Below the pieces are notes generated by a model. That model did not search any database. It saw only the letters and a program-made list of their open reading frames with translations, and was not told where the DNA came from. The position numbers were made by a program, and so were the translations under genes. A stretch of DNA of 64,000 nt from Norana najaformis (lineage: Eukaryota > Annelida > Clitellata > Crassiclitellata > Hormogastridae). Positions 37,755 to 49,084 of the stretch are shown here, piece by piece. Numbering within the stretch: the stretch's first letter is position 1; every line of letters begins with the position of its first letter. The stretch is from the NCBI GenBank assembly GCA_964023275.1, contig OZ029922.1, positions 4,425,196-4,489,195 of the forward strand, written 5' to 3'.

Positions 37755-38641
37755 GCAGTTGAAATGACTGTTGTCTGGCAATGGCTGAATCCAAGAGTGA
37801 AGTTTCACTGATAAGAAAGTGAAATCAGTTAAAAAGTATTTAATTTCTTATCAGCGAAATTAGTTTAGTTAGGCACTGTCCATAAAGGATGTCTGCAAAA
37901 AATGACCTACTTTGGACCCATCCTTCCCTTTCTCTCAACTGGCATAACCTCCCATCTGCCATCACACTCCATGGCTAACAGTGCTATAGGGTGGGGCAGT
38001 TTCATGCTGCTGTGTCGAGCAGAGGGACTATATCACTGTAGCATATCACTGTCCCTGTTTGTTGGTATCCAGCCATGACAGCATAACTCCAGATGAGAAA
38101 GAACTAGCATCCATCCAGTACACATCTAGCTATTGAACCTTGGTGGTAGCCAGTGAATGCATCAAAAACTTGATATAGTGCCTTTTACATTTTCCATAAA
38201 AGCACTCCCTGTACTAGCCTAGATGGTCGCTTAGACCACTTCCAATAAAGTCCACTAATGATGATCGAGCACATGTAAAGACCGCTGTCTAAGCTGACGT
38301 TTGAGGCCCAGGTAGTACTGAAATAAGTGCATTAAATTTAGATGTAGACATCTGCACTGGGCAGAATCCCTTTTCCTCATTTGCGGACGTCTTTAATGGA
38401 TGACCCCTTCCCCGGATGCAAAATACACTGTAATAAATACCAAAGTTTTTTCCTTTATGGTGCTCAGTATAAAATCCCTGCATCAGACAAAAGGGAGTGC
38501 AGCAATCCCCGTAACTTGCAGCTGTAAAACTAGAAAAAAGAATTACATTTAGTGTTAAAATAGCAAATTTTCAACATAAATTTTAAAACTCTGACTAAAT
38601 CACAGATGAATACCTATAACACGGTTAAATATAATTCATTT

Positions 38642-41600
38642 TCAGTGGACGTGGTGCACTGTATCTTTCTGTTGCATAACAGCTTCCCAAACGCAGTCTG
38701 ATGAATCCGGCGCATTACAGTTTGCACGACGGTTTCTCAAGTCGGTATTAAATTTAAAATCTTGCATACTTTGACTGGATAAATGTTTTTCTTGGCTGTC
38801 TGTCTGCCTTTGCGATGTGTGCACGACATAATCCTCTTGAGATCGGATACCGTTCGAATGAAAAGATTTCTCTACAGATTGTTCTACTGTTAATTGGCTG
38901 TTGCACTGACTGGAGGATGGACTGTACTGCCCTATATGTGGGAAATTCCCACCTATGTTGACGTATTGTCTGACTTTTTGCAAGACACTTGAGGGTAGAC
39001 AGGATCCGTTCAACTTCAGCAGAGAATCAACTTCATCCACCTTAACCAGATCTTGATTACAATCCTTTACATCTGTCATTTCATGGTCGAATGGAATCTT
39101 TTGAATACCAATAAATTTTACAAAGAATTTTGCATCATCAGATTTAAGTCTAAAGTCTGAAACCTGCAATTCATTTGACTGAATGCTATCTTGTCCGTGA
39201 AGCGATACAGAATTCGAAAGACTCGTTGAAAGCCCGTCGACATTTGGGGCTGTTCTTGCACTTTGAGAGTCTGAAGCAGGAAAGGCGAAGTTTTCATCAC
39301 AGGCATTCAACTTCAAGTCGGTTTTACTGAAGCACACAGATGGACACTCCTTATTGCATGGTTCATTTACAGGAGGGACAGTTTCACATTTTGCAGACGT
39401 CAACCTACTTAACCAATCAGAACTCTGTATCTGAATCAATGGCATGCCGTCGGTCTGCTCACACTTCCTCAGAGGCAAAACAGTTTTAAGTCTACCTGGG
39501 GGTCGAATGACGTAATTCAAGTTAACATCGTTTTCTTTCAACCGAGAATTATGGGCTGCGACATTCGCCAAATGATTATGTTGACTAGCAACGTAATCAC
39601 TTTGCTCTCTCTTGTTGGGCGAGTAAGCACCATTTAGCCTGCCATTGCTTTTAACCAAAGGATTGCTAAAGAGAGCGTTTTCCACTGATAGAACTTGTGA
39701 ATTAGCAATGTAATCTCTGCAGTCAATCATAGCCCCGTTCAACTGCAAAACACCATTCACGTTGGCAACATCAGAAACATCCGTCTTCGAAGACGTCCCA
39801 CTTTCACCAATCAACAAATCACGTGGCAAACGAAAGCCGTGCCCTTCCATCTCAGACGCTTTGTCCTGATGGATGCCAACAGAAACGCGTTTTTTTGATC
39901 GAGTGTGTTTCCGGTTTCTTTTTCTTCGATAACGACTACGAAAGTTACCACGAGAAAGTTTGGACTTACAGTTGGCCTTCGAATCTGCTGGGGCACAGAA
40001 CTGTGGCAACGGCCAAACATAATCATGGTCTCTTAACGCTGGATGAACAAATGCATCCAACTTGTTATTTGATGACATCTCACACAACGTAACTCTACTC
40101 TTGGTACTTTTTTCCAGTGTGACTGCAGAATTACTGTCACCACCGTGCCTTGCACGTGAGGAGCCAACCCGAAGTTGTGCACCACAAAGGGATAAAGGCA
40201 ACTCGGATGAACTGTCAGACGTTAAGGAAGCTCCATCATCCAAAGTGAGCAGCTGGAGATGTGAATTTCTTGCGCGTCGATGGGAAACCTTACAGAGTGG
40301 TTCTAAGTTACCATTTGACAACTGTTTGACAGAAATGCGGCTGCCAGAGCCAGTGCCGAACCTTCTCAAAGGGAAGAGTGAAGAGTTGGTCAAAGCAGAA
40401 TGTCTGTTGCTTCGATCGAGATTTGCGTCGGTAAAGAGACTTCCGTTGACATGTGATCTAAAGACAAACAAACCCAAATATAAAGCTTTGTACTTTTCAA
40501 AATTACAATAAATAGAACATAAACAGAAGTTACATACCATGATACAAACTTTGGAATTTAAAGCTGGAATGAAATTTTACAGCATCTGTATTACCGCACC
40601 ATAAACATTATTCTACAGAACATGAGCCTTTTCTCAAGTTCAACCTCTACCACAGTGCTAACAAGCCCCAGCAAGTTTTATACCTTGACAAACATGATAA
40701 ACAAGCCAAGTGGTAGTCAGCATCAGGACCATGCTAGAAAAATAATGCCAAGGAATTACGTTTCAGTTTCTATAAATCTGTTTCATTCTGCCAAGCAGTA
40801 ACTGTAACAGAAAATGTGTCCAGTGCCTCATAAAAGCCTCCCCACAGCGACCTGTATGTGGCCATCATCTTCCAAACACTGATAAGGCAGGGCAACTTTA
40901 TATCCTAAACACATACGTCATGGCCGTCTTGGTATGAACTTGGATCTGTCAGGCAGCTATATTTCATTGCCTTTGTAAGTTTCTTAAAAGGTGCTATAAA
41001 AATATTCCGATACATACATACACCCATACTTTGCCCAGGATTCATCTGGATGCACCAAATGCAACAGACTATTTCTTTGTAACACACCCATCCAACTGTG
41101 GGGCACAGCAGCCAATGGATAGAGCGCTCAGATTGCAATGCGGAGAGTTCGGGTCTCAGCCTCCCCTCAGACGGTTACTGTGTAGGGACCTTGAGCAAGT
41201 CTTTCACTTACAATTGCTTCACGCCTCAGACTCAGATTACTGACCTTGTGCGCGTAATAAATACAATATAATAATAAAGGTTGTTGGACTCCTGTTACCA
41301 CGTTTGTGCTTCATATAAACGACCCTTAAACCGAGGAACACCTTCCTGGGACTGAGATCGATAGAGACGTCAAACATGACATATACCAAACCTTACCGCA
41401 AAAGCAGTAACTACCATGCCAATCTCACCAAATATTCTAATATTACACAATAGTTTTCCAACTATTTTAATTCTATAGTAATTAAAACTGCTTTCATTAC
41501 AAATCAACAGATTCTACTCACTTTGCTCCATCCAGCGCTCCATTATGACTGCCCTGAAACAGTTAAACAAAACAGTCTGTATCAGAAGCAACAGTTGAAC

Positions 41601-44600
41601 AAATTAGCCTCAACAGTTCTTTCAGAAGTAATAATAAAAATTTTTACTGAAACGATCATGTCATATTACAGATGCAAGCAAGCACTCCGCATACTAAAAC
41701 TAATGTATTCACAGCATTTATGTATACTTTCAAACATTTCAGACATCATCTCAGACACTCTGTGCATACATGACCTAGAATCCATTTCTCAACAAGAAGT
41801 AGTTAAGTGCTTCTCACATATGTTTATTCTGTTTTCATGTTGTGAATCAGCAACAACAGTTTATATTTACTGTAAATACTGTAGCTATCTATTTCAGCCA
41901 TAAGTATGATTGTCTATACTTGTGTAAAAATACATCTTCATAGTTCAGAATCGCCTGCAGTTTAGACACATGAAATTTACCTTCCAAGAAGCATCTCCTT
42001 GTTGACGATCTTTAACAAACTCGCCTGTTTCACAAAAACACAAATAATTTGAACCAATAGTGATCCAATCACTTTTGTATGAATGTATGTACGTATGTAT
42101 GGGGTAAGTATGTGTCTGGGCAGTTTTACTGTGCTGTAGGAAACTGCTAAAAAGTGCACAGGATGAAGCCTAGTCATCTCTGCCCTCTTGTCTTACGTAG
42201 GTATAAGCAACCACTGGAAAAAGTGTAGATTACCTATTGACCAAACTTACTGTGGCTCATTTACATAGGATTATTTTTAGTATTGTTAAAGGGTGTCGTT
42301 CACCTCAGTTTCAGGAGTCTTACACTTTGCCCACCAGATACTTTTGGCTCCCACCAGTTATTTTTGGGTTCTGATCCCATTTCACCTCTTACGGATACAA
42401 CATAATATCTTGACAACCAATGAAGAGAGAGTTAAAGTGTAAACATGAAATCTGTTTAGAACAAGCATAATTAATTTATTTGTATCTATTGGTAGTTTTA
42501 GATACAAGTCAAATGTGATGGTGTTGAATACATGTTTCATCATACTGTCTTTTAACATTCTGCCAATGTTTTAAAACAATACGTTACTAATACATAGTGT
42601 TTCTTCAGCAATTACTTATCATCCTAAAGCGTTAACAGCTGACTCATTTACACAGGATGAATGCTTGTTACCTAATTTTAAACCGCTTTAGTAAGCGTCC
42701 CGAATTGTGTGTGGCATGTGCAGAAAGTTTTCAAATGTTGAAATTTTGCATCCTACGGGCAAGAAAAGGGTTACATATCTATGGCAACTGATCCAGACAG
42801 ACATGGTGCTCAAAGGGTTAACATCTGATGGGCAATGCAGTTACAAAATTGTTTCTGACCATGTTTGTTGATGGTCAAGATTAACCTTGGGAAAAGATAA
42901 TTGAACAGAGACCACCACGAAGAGCAGCAAATACCAACCTTCCCCAAGCCGTTCACACCACTCAACACAAGCCTTTGCAAAGAATTCATTATTTAGTGCT
43001 TCAGAATTTAGGCTAAAACACAGACAAACAGAACGAAATCAAATCAAAATTGAAAGAAGACCGCTGACATAATGCACTAAACCTCATACATCATAATCCA
43101 GTTTTAAAACAGCTCTGACTAAATGTCATGGTAGGGCTGGGCTCCTTGACTTTCTCAGTGGCACGTTAGGGGTAAAAGAATTTCTGCCAAGTTCTGTCCA
43201 CTCTGTCAGTTCACTGACGTCACACAGGTTCAGCTCAAAACTCACCTTTCCATCTGGTCTTTTTTACCTCTCACATCTTGAACACAGGTTTTCTCCAATG
43301 CATGAATTAAGGTTACTGGCTGTGGTTTTGCTTTTAGGCATGTATATTAACCCCTTTAGCGTGGATCCCGAGTATACACGGGGTGGGGAATCCATTCCCA
43401 TAGCGTGGATCTCGAGTAAACTCGGGTAGGGATAGCATTCACCACCCAGTAGGCGTGGAGCCAGTATAAACTCGGAATAACGTCAAAAGGATATGACTGT
43501 TGTGCAGAGACAGTCACAGCACATGCTGTAGTAGCCCTGTAGCAGCCTGGGTCTAGTTACATCATCACTGGCGGGTACTAGTCGGCTGCTCCCGGCGCCA
43601 TATTGTAGGTCAGAATGGGAGGTCACGCGATGTTGGACTGTGTCCTGTCCCGTGCTTTGAAATATATCACACCAAGTTCAATTATTGACATAATGTTACT
43701 TTCCTATCATAAGTCTACATTCTTTGTGGTGCTGGCCACAAAGTTTGACATGCCTTGGTGCATGACGGGTGTTCTTCTTCTATTGTATGTCTGCCGAAAA
43801 TGTGCAGAAAATTTCTTTTCAAGTGAAAAAACAAAACAAACAAAAATTTTTTTGGTGACGGTAAAATGCACGAAACTTATAAGATTATTTCCAGAAAAAT
43901 CATAGTATCATTATAACAACATCTGGAAAAAAATTTGGGAAAAAATTCCACCCTAGCAGAGAGTCAACAAAAAAATGTTCCCACGCTAAAGGGGTTAACA
44001 ACTGACAGTCACGAGAAAACACACAAGTTTTCATAAGAATACTAGAGTCAATCCTTAGAGCCGTTACTTTGCAGTAAAACGAATACCTGTCGACTCACAT
44101 GGGCATCCCACTGTGATCCTTCGGCTGGTCACAAGAGGGAAGCAGTACGACTAGGCGTTTCTTTTCTTCTCGTGACAAAAGGTTGTAAGTGTCCAAGTTG
44201 ATGACAGACTGAAACCAGACAGAAAACAATGTTTCTGCCTGATTACTGCCTAATGGGGTATCAAAACGCTTACATTACAAGATAAAGTTCCCAACTAATC
44301 TAATCTAATCTAAAAACTTCCACAGTGCCATTATCACACAAGGCATCAACTGTCAGTGTTCAGCAAAGTGGTCTATCGGTAAAGCATTTGGTCAATGATC
44401 ATGCGGTTGCGGGATCAACTCCATGTAATGACCCTTGGCAAGTTGTTTGCGCACACCGTGCCTGTCCCCAAGCAGTACAATTTGGTACCAGTGTAAGCTG
44501 GGAAGTAAACGGCAAGTCCCGTGATGCACTGGCTTCATGTCCAGGACCTTGGGATTCGTCCATTGCCGGCTCAATGACCTAAAGAATAGGAAATGAGCGC

Positions 44601-45543
44601 CTCCCCTACGTCTCACTTCTGGGATAGGGTAAGCTTCACTTTAAATAAATCATCAGGGTAGGACTGGAATGTATTAAGCATACAGACTGCTACCAGCTTA
44701 CACTCTGAATGGTTCTGAATGGAACAGGAAGTAATGACACTTTTACATTTACATGTACTTTTTACATTTACATGTACTTACTCCCAGGAGCTAACTGTTT
44801 CTTGTTACCGAAGACAATATTTTTCATTACCTGAAGTAAATATGATCCCTTAGGAATAAGAAACTAGCAAAAAGGCATCTGGACCTGACTCTCTTAATTC
44901 AAAGGTTATGGCAGCTTGCACAAAATTCAAACAGACTATGCATCTAAAGAATTTTGGTGCAAGTAATTTCTACAAATTCAGCGAACTCAACTCTCGTATG
45001 CCAGTATGAATCTGATCATTTATATAGCACCTTTTAAGAACTCTCAAAAGATGCACCACTACAGTTAACAACAGCCTTATTACACTAACTTCAAAAATTC
45101 ACAACATTATATGCTGCTGGCAACTATAAAAATATGTGGCAATGAGTGTTTGCAACACAATAGCTGTAGTCAATACAGATTATACATAAACATAATTATA
45201 CAAGTATTTCAGCTACCACAGGCTTTGCAACACATGCACAACACAACACAAAACCAAATATCTTGAACCTTTTGGTGAATGGAAGAGGTTTATGACTTTA
45301 GAGATCAACACAAAAAAGACAGTGACAATTTCTTGATACCTTAAGCCTAATGTTGACTAGAAGAGATTTAGGAGTTTCTAGATCAACTGCAGCTTTGAAT
45401 TTCTTCTTCTTGTAGACGGACTTTGGTGACTGAGATTTGGCGGCTTTGATGGCTGCCTTGGCTCTTGCTGCTTTTGCCTGATCAACATTTCTTCTGTGTG
45501 ATAGATTTTCGCTGTTGGACCTGTTTTTACGAGAGCTTCGCAT
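38642..45543 (-). CDS. ASXL: ASXL/Asx-like protein with DEUBAD domain
   Basis: ASXL proteins bind and activate the BAP1/Calypso deubiquitinase, which removes ubiquitin from H2A K119 in Polycomb regulation. Six coding exons are 45340..45543, 44099..44208, 42939..43012, 41981..42024, 41522..41553 and 38642..40457. Phases 0, 2, 1, 0, 2 all join, giving 759 residues. The DEUBAD domain (about 57-140) has ETPKSLLVNIRLKSVINLDT, LVVLLPSCDQ, the NEF-type motif SEALNNEFFAKACVEW and ERLGEGEF. The N-terminus is Lys/Ala-rich (AKAARAKAAIKAAKS). The last exon encodes 604 Ser/Asn-rich residues with a basic NLS-like run (SRYRRKRNRKHTRSKKR). No HARE-HTH upstream and no C-terminal PHD finger were found. The ATG at 45543 may be internal if an upstream exon splices in (a weak acceptor precedes it). 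Known ASXLs are usually much longer. Confidence 0.82.
41085..41275 (+). repeat. tRNA-derived SINE, family S2 (ASXL intron)
   Basis: The head has an A box (CAATGGATAGAGCGCTCAG) and B box (GAGAGTTCGGGTCTCAGCC), followed by GGGACCTTGAGCAAGTCTTT and an AATAAATACAATATAATAAT tail. The degenerate segment at 35655-35790 shares CTTGCAATGCAGAG and GGAACCTTGAACAAGTCCTT. Confidence 0.75.
43351..43994. mobile_element. piggyBac-type MITE in an ASXL intron
   Basis: A 644-bp element flanked on both sides by TTAA (43347-43350 and 43995-43998). It has terminal inverted repeats CCCCTTTAGCGTGG, seen at the right end as CCACGCTAAAGGGG. TTAA duplication and CCC ends are piggyBac hallmarks. Subterminal GATCCCGAGTATACACGGGG and GATCTCGAGTAAACTCGGGT are imperfect repeats of one another. 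A 96-codon ORF inside (43615-43905) does not look like a transposase. Non-autonomous. Confidence 0.85.
44355..44640 (+). repeat. tRNA-derived SINE, family S1 (ASXL intron)
   Basis: GTGGTCTATCGGTAAAGCAT, TGATCATGCGGTTGCGGGAT, GCACACCGTGCCTGTCCCCA and ACCTTGGGATTCGTCCATTG. Orientation is opposite to the host gene. Confidence 0.8.
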
Positions 45544-46439
45544 TGTTTCCTGTCTGTCTGCTTGAAACATGGATGGCTTCCTTCAAACTTCCATGCCAAC
45601 TACCTGCCAATATGATGAACAACATCCTTAACAACACCTTTATACATCAGAAGTCTTCATTAGCATTTAAACCTGTCACTTATAAATTTCAAAGTGTAAC
45701 ATGTGAACACTTTGCAATTTTTGCAATAGTGATAATCTTTTATAATCAGTTAAGCCAGCGTGTGACCTCTGTCAGCCAATAAACACTTCTCTCTAACAGG
45801 TGGACGAGCTGAACTGTGACATTCCTTTCTCACGTGGAAAGGTTCAAGATGGTTGTTCAAATCTGAACAGAAAAACAGCTGCATTCATATATTTTTCCAC
45901 ATCTCATAAATCAGATTTGTAAAGACTACATTTTACAGTCTGATCCTCTGGATACGATGGTGATAAATGAACTCATACCAACGGAAGTGAGTCCATTTCC
46001 CGCTGACGTCACACTTTTAACTATAATAAAGACCTATTTAGACCAAGACGCACTATGTCACAGTACATCCTTAGATGTCAACCATTTATTTTAACAGAAG
46101 TTTAAAATGTGCTAAAACTGTGAAAATGTCTGAAGAAAGTCCTTTAAAGTGCAAATAAACCTTTTCGGAAACTTTACTTTCTAGGTTTTTGTCCGCCTAG
46201 TTTCTGTCGCCATTCAATCACGTGACTACAAGTGAACGCGTTTTACAATTTGAAGTCATTGAAATAAGTATGTATGTGCAGTTATTGATACAGCGCATGT
46301 ATTTGAAAAAGAAATAGAAATACTCTTAATAGTAATCTTCCAATTCATTCAGCGCCTTATATAGCTAAGTCTGCTGGCCTTCTCTCTTGCAGCTTTTCAC
46401 TCCATCCAATCTCCTGCCTTCCCATTTCTGTCAGATTAA
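45544..46439. other. Upstream region of the ASXL-like gene
   Basis: No further coding exon was recognised. A CRE-like TGACGTCA (46004-46011), a GGAAGT ETS-like site (about 45983) and a CACGTGA E-box (about 46220) are the only promoter-like words. Confidence 0.3.
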
Positions 46440-47070
46440 ACGAATCCACCCTAACAGAGCCTTTCCCTATTCTCTCTCGGACCTTCTGGCAAACGGACAT
46501 GGTTCTTGACATGTAAATGTATCAATGTAAATGTATAAATGTAAATGTATAGGTTTTATATAGAGACCGTATGTCCTCGACCCTGCTCATTTTGCAATGA
46601 ATTTATCCGGTGTATGTGTGAATGGGCGCCACGCCATTTAAGGTCCCCGTGCATGGATCGTACTAGCATCCCGATCGTGGCTTATTTAAGAGATTTAAAT
46701 CTCGGGCTAGTACGGTCCGTGCACGGGGACCTTAAATGACGTGGCGCCCATTCAAACGGGCAGCGGTGGTGAAGGATTTCACCCGATAAATTCATTGCAA
46801 ATGAGCAGGGTCGAGGCCATACGGTCGCTATATAAAACCTATACATTTTACAATTAGCCCGAGATTTAAATCTTTGAAATCAGCCACGACCGGGACGCGA
46901 ACCTGGGATCCTCACGCACAGAGGCTCCTTGGCGTACGTAGTTACCGATGTAGCTAACTAGGCCAGTTGCATCTTTGGATAACCCTGACTTGATGCAGCG
47001 CTCATTAATAAGGTGGTGTCCTGCGCTTAGCTTTTAAGTAGCGCTTAAGATATTTCGATTTAATGATTAC
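46440..47070 (+). repeat. LINE L-D 3' end split by a foldback insertion
   Basis: The left part runs to GGTTCTTGACATG at 46513. The right part resumes at about 46968 with GCATCTTTGGATAACCCTGA and continues to TAGCTTTTAAGTAGCGCTTA. The undisturbed sister copy at 57110 reads across this junction (TTGACATGGCATCTTTGG). Confidence 0.78.
46514..46967 (-). mobile_element. tRNA-headed foldback element with ~310-bp palindrome
   Basis: On the minus strand a tRNA-like head (GGCCTAGTTAGCTACATCGG as A box, CCCAGGTTCGCGTCCCGG as B box) is followed by GATTTAAATCTCGGGCTA. A long inverted repeat comes next: 46541-46677 pairs with about 46700-46850 (for example ATGTATAGGTTTTATATAG, CTGCTCATTTTGCAATGAAT, GGGCGCCACGCCATTTAAGG). 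The loop is about 25 bases. The arms carry many mismatches, so the fold is old but still clear. The element is inserted in a LINE L-D copy. One arm is also seen alone at 11500-11600. Confidence 0.72.
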
Positions 47071-47224
47071 GATTAGAGCCTGTGAAACTAAAAACCGCTT
47101 TTCGTATCTCCTGCTTCCGCTCCTGCAACATTCTATGACCACTACCAATGATTTCCACTGTAGCACCATATTGTCTCCCGGGCACGACTCCCGTAACTGA
47201 TCAAACAATTTGGCTGCTGCTGAC

Positions 47225-47300
47225 TTAATTTGATATAGCGCCGGTGAATGTGCTGGTCTCCATGACACGGCTTTTTTGTGGCGCTAAGAAATTTATCACC
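47225..47300 (+). repeat. LINE tail related to L-A/L-D
   Basis: GATATAGCGCCGGTGAATGT, GCTGGTCTCC and GTGGCGCTAAGAAATTTATC. Confidence 0.5.
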
Positions 47301-47447
47301 AGGACTATCGCAACTCCATCCTAGCAGACTTGCCGAAATTTAGTAATCGTCAGCCTCAGTCCGTCTTGAAGCATCACCCGCTTCGTGGTCAATATGCAGA
47401 AATTCTCTCTCATTTCGGAATATATGAAATAGGCCTACACAGGCCGA

Positions 47448-47542
47448 CATACATACATACATACACACATACATATATACATGCATACATACATACATAC
47501 ATACACACATACATATATACATGCATACATACATACATACAT
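47448..47542 (+). repeat. (CATA)n microsatellite
   Basis: CATACATACATA with ATATATACATGCATACATAC repeated twice. Confidence 0.93.
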
Positions 47543-47544
47543 TA

Positions 47545-47865
47545 TTTGATCCATCATACGAACTGACCAACACTTCACCTCTTGCCATTTCTGCACAGGT
47601 CTGTCATTCAAAACTGAAAACACTCTTCTTCCATAAATCCTATCCTATCAAATCTTCTCCTTATCTCACTTTCCGGCTCAATTCCAAACACCATAGCCTT
47701 CTAACTGCCTGCTCGACTCTTGGATCTTGACCTGGAAGCAAACTCTTCCACCCTATCGATTTGGATTTGACTGAGCGCCTGTGAATAAGCTGGTTTCCGT
47801 GACTTAACTTTCGTTGGACGCTGTAGAAATCTCGAGTTTACGATTACGATTACGATGACGTATAT
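47545..47865 (+). repeat. LINE L-A 3' end with ORF2 remnant
   Basis: It reads FDPSYELTNTSPLAISAQVC then HSKLKTLFFHKSYPIKSSPY, and ends CGCTGTAGAAATCTCGAGTT followed by ACGATTACGATTACGATG. Confidence 0.85.
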
Positions 47866-48700
47866 GAACGCTAGCCATGTAACGTTACCTCCTTCGCAGT
47901 ATTGCCCTGCTGGCATCGTCAAGTCCTCGTCGATTTGAACTCTACCTCGCACATGGAACAGCGTTTCAGCTAATATCTTCTAGTTAATGGATTTCCCCAG
48001 GGATTGTAACGACTTGTCTAACAAGTAAGTAATCACAATCATCTTTGTCGGAGTTAGAGGTAAACGATCCTTTGACATGGAAATTGAAGCAAGCAGGCTG
48101 ATCTGTCTCAACATAAGATTGAATCTGTTTAGTAGAGACAGCATGTGATAGACGCAATTCGTGCTGACTACTGCAGGGCTGCATAGTGTGGAGTAGTGTC
48201 AACAATTGAAATTTTAAACGGATGCAGTCCACTGCTTATATGCTGGGCCCGTTTTCGGTGATTAAGACGCAGTGGATTGACGGCTGTTGATGACAACTGA
48301 ATGGAAGGCGATTGAATGCGGGGCGATCCCTGCAACAATCGAAGCTCTTACTCGTTTACGTAACTGATATGTCCACACCTTGTGCGTAGGTCCACACTCT
48401 AGTTGTTCTTAGGCAGGGTCAGACGATATGTGGGGAATAGATCAAGTCTTTCGATTTGGACAAATGTACGTGAGTTGTAGTAGTCGTGGTTGAAAGCAGG
48501 CTATCATTGTTACACCGCTGAGGGAAACGTTGCGTAGTCGAACCGTGTGAAACAAAGGCAAGTATTACTCGGCTGGTATTAAGCTTATTCGAAGTTCTAC
48601 ACAGGCCTAAAATAAATTCTTGAGATATAATCTGTAGCGGCTCTTAATGGCGCCATTTGCTTCGACCTGTAAGCGGTCAACATTATCGTCAATTCATTTT
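47866..48700. other. No gene seen
   Basis: Unique sequence. An 82-codon minus ORF at 47984-48232 has no family motif. Confidence 0.3.
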
Positions 48701-48709
48701 CCTAATGAT

Positions 48710-48965
48710 GTGCGTCACGATGGACTATCGGTAACGCGTTTGGTCAGTGATCATGCGGCTTCGGGTTCGACTACGTATAATGACCCTGGGCAAGTTGTTA
48801 GTGCACACCGTGCCTCTGTCACCAAGCAGAATATTTTTGGTACCGGCGTAAGCAAGTCCTGCAATGCACTGACCCCGCGTCCACGACCTTGGGATTCGTC
48901 CATGCCGGCTCAAGGGCCTAAGAAAAGGAAATGAGCGCCTCCTCTGTGTCCCAGTTGTGGGATAT
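48710..48965 (+). repeat. tRNA-derived SINE, family S1
   Basis: The cleanest S1 head: ATGGACTATCGGTAACGCGT (A box region) and CGGCTTCGGGTTCGACTACG (B box). The body follows as in the other S1 copies. Confidence 0.85.
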
Positions 48966-49084
48966 GGGATACTTTACTTAACTTTGCTTATACCTATTGC
49001 TAAACTTACCCGTGAACTGTAGGCGTTTATAACTGTCAACCGACCTACTAACCAAACTTGTGGATTACTTTTACAGAAAGAAGA

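Larger units (their letters stand above)
34967..38641. other. BTF3 upstream region and BTF3-ASXL intergenic DNA
   Basis: The 5' UTR exon of BTF3 should lie here. A consensus minus-strand donor (TTCAGTCAG|GTAAGT) occurs near 35513-35522. A degenerate tRNA-derived SINE is at about 35655-35790. Between 36440 and 36540 a unit of about 46 bp is duplicated (CCTTATTTACTCAGTYGGCT). A LINE L-A tail is at 37085-37135. An AATAAA for ASXL is on the minus strand at 37749-37754. The G+C-rich stretch at 36600-36945 looks like a promoter region. Confidence 0.4.

Noticed and set aside
38289..38520. Possible remnant of the ASXL C-terminal PHD finger downstream of the stop
   Set aside because: An acceptor-like TTTTACAG is followed by CKLRGL in one frame and DCCTPFC in another, loosely PHD-like. 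The frames do not combine and the remaining zinc ligands are absent, so this is probably chance.
41031..41243. 70-codon ORF in the ASXL intron
   Set aside because: Lies across a tRNA-derived SINE with clear A and B boxes.
43615..43905. 96-codon ORF inside the piggyBac-type MITE as a transposase
   Set aside because: Too short and without the DDD-type motifs or Cys-rich end of piggyBac transposases.
48715..48790. Functional tRNA gene
   Set aside because: The tRNA-like head has A- and B-box resemblance, but I could not draw a clean cloverleaf and it is joined to the S1 SINE body found elsewhere.
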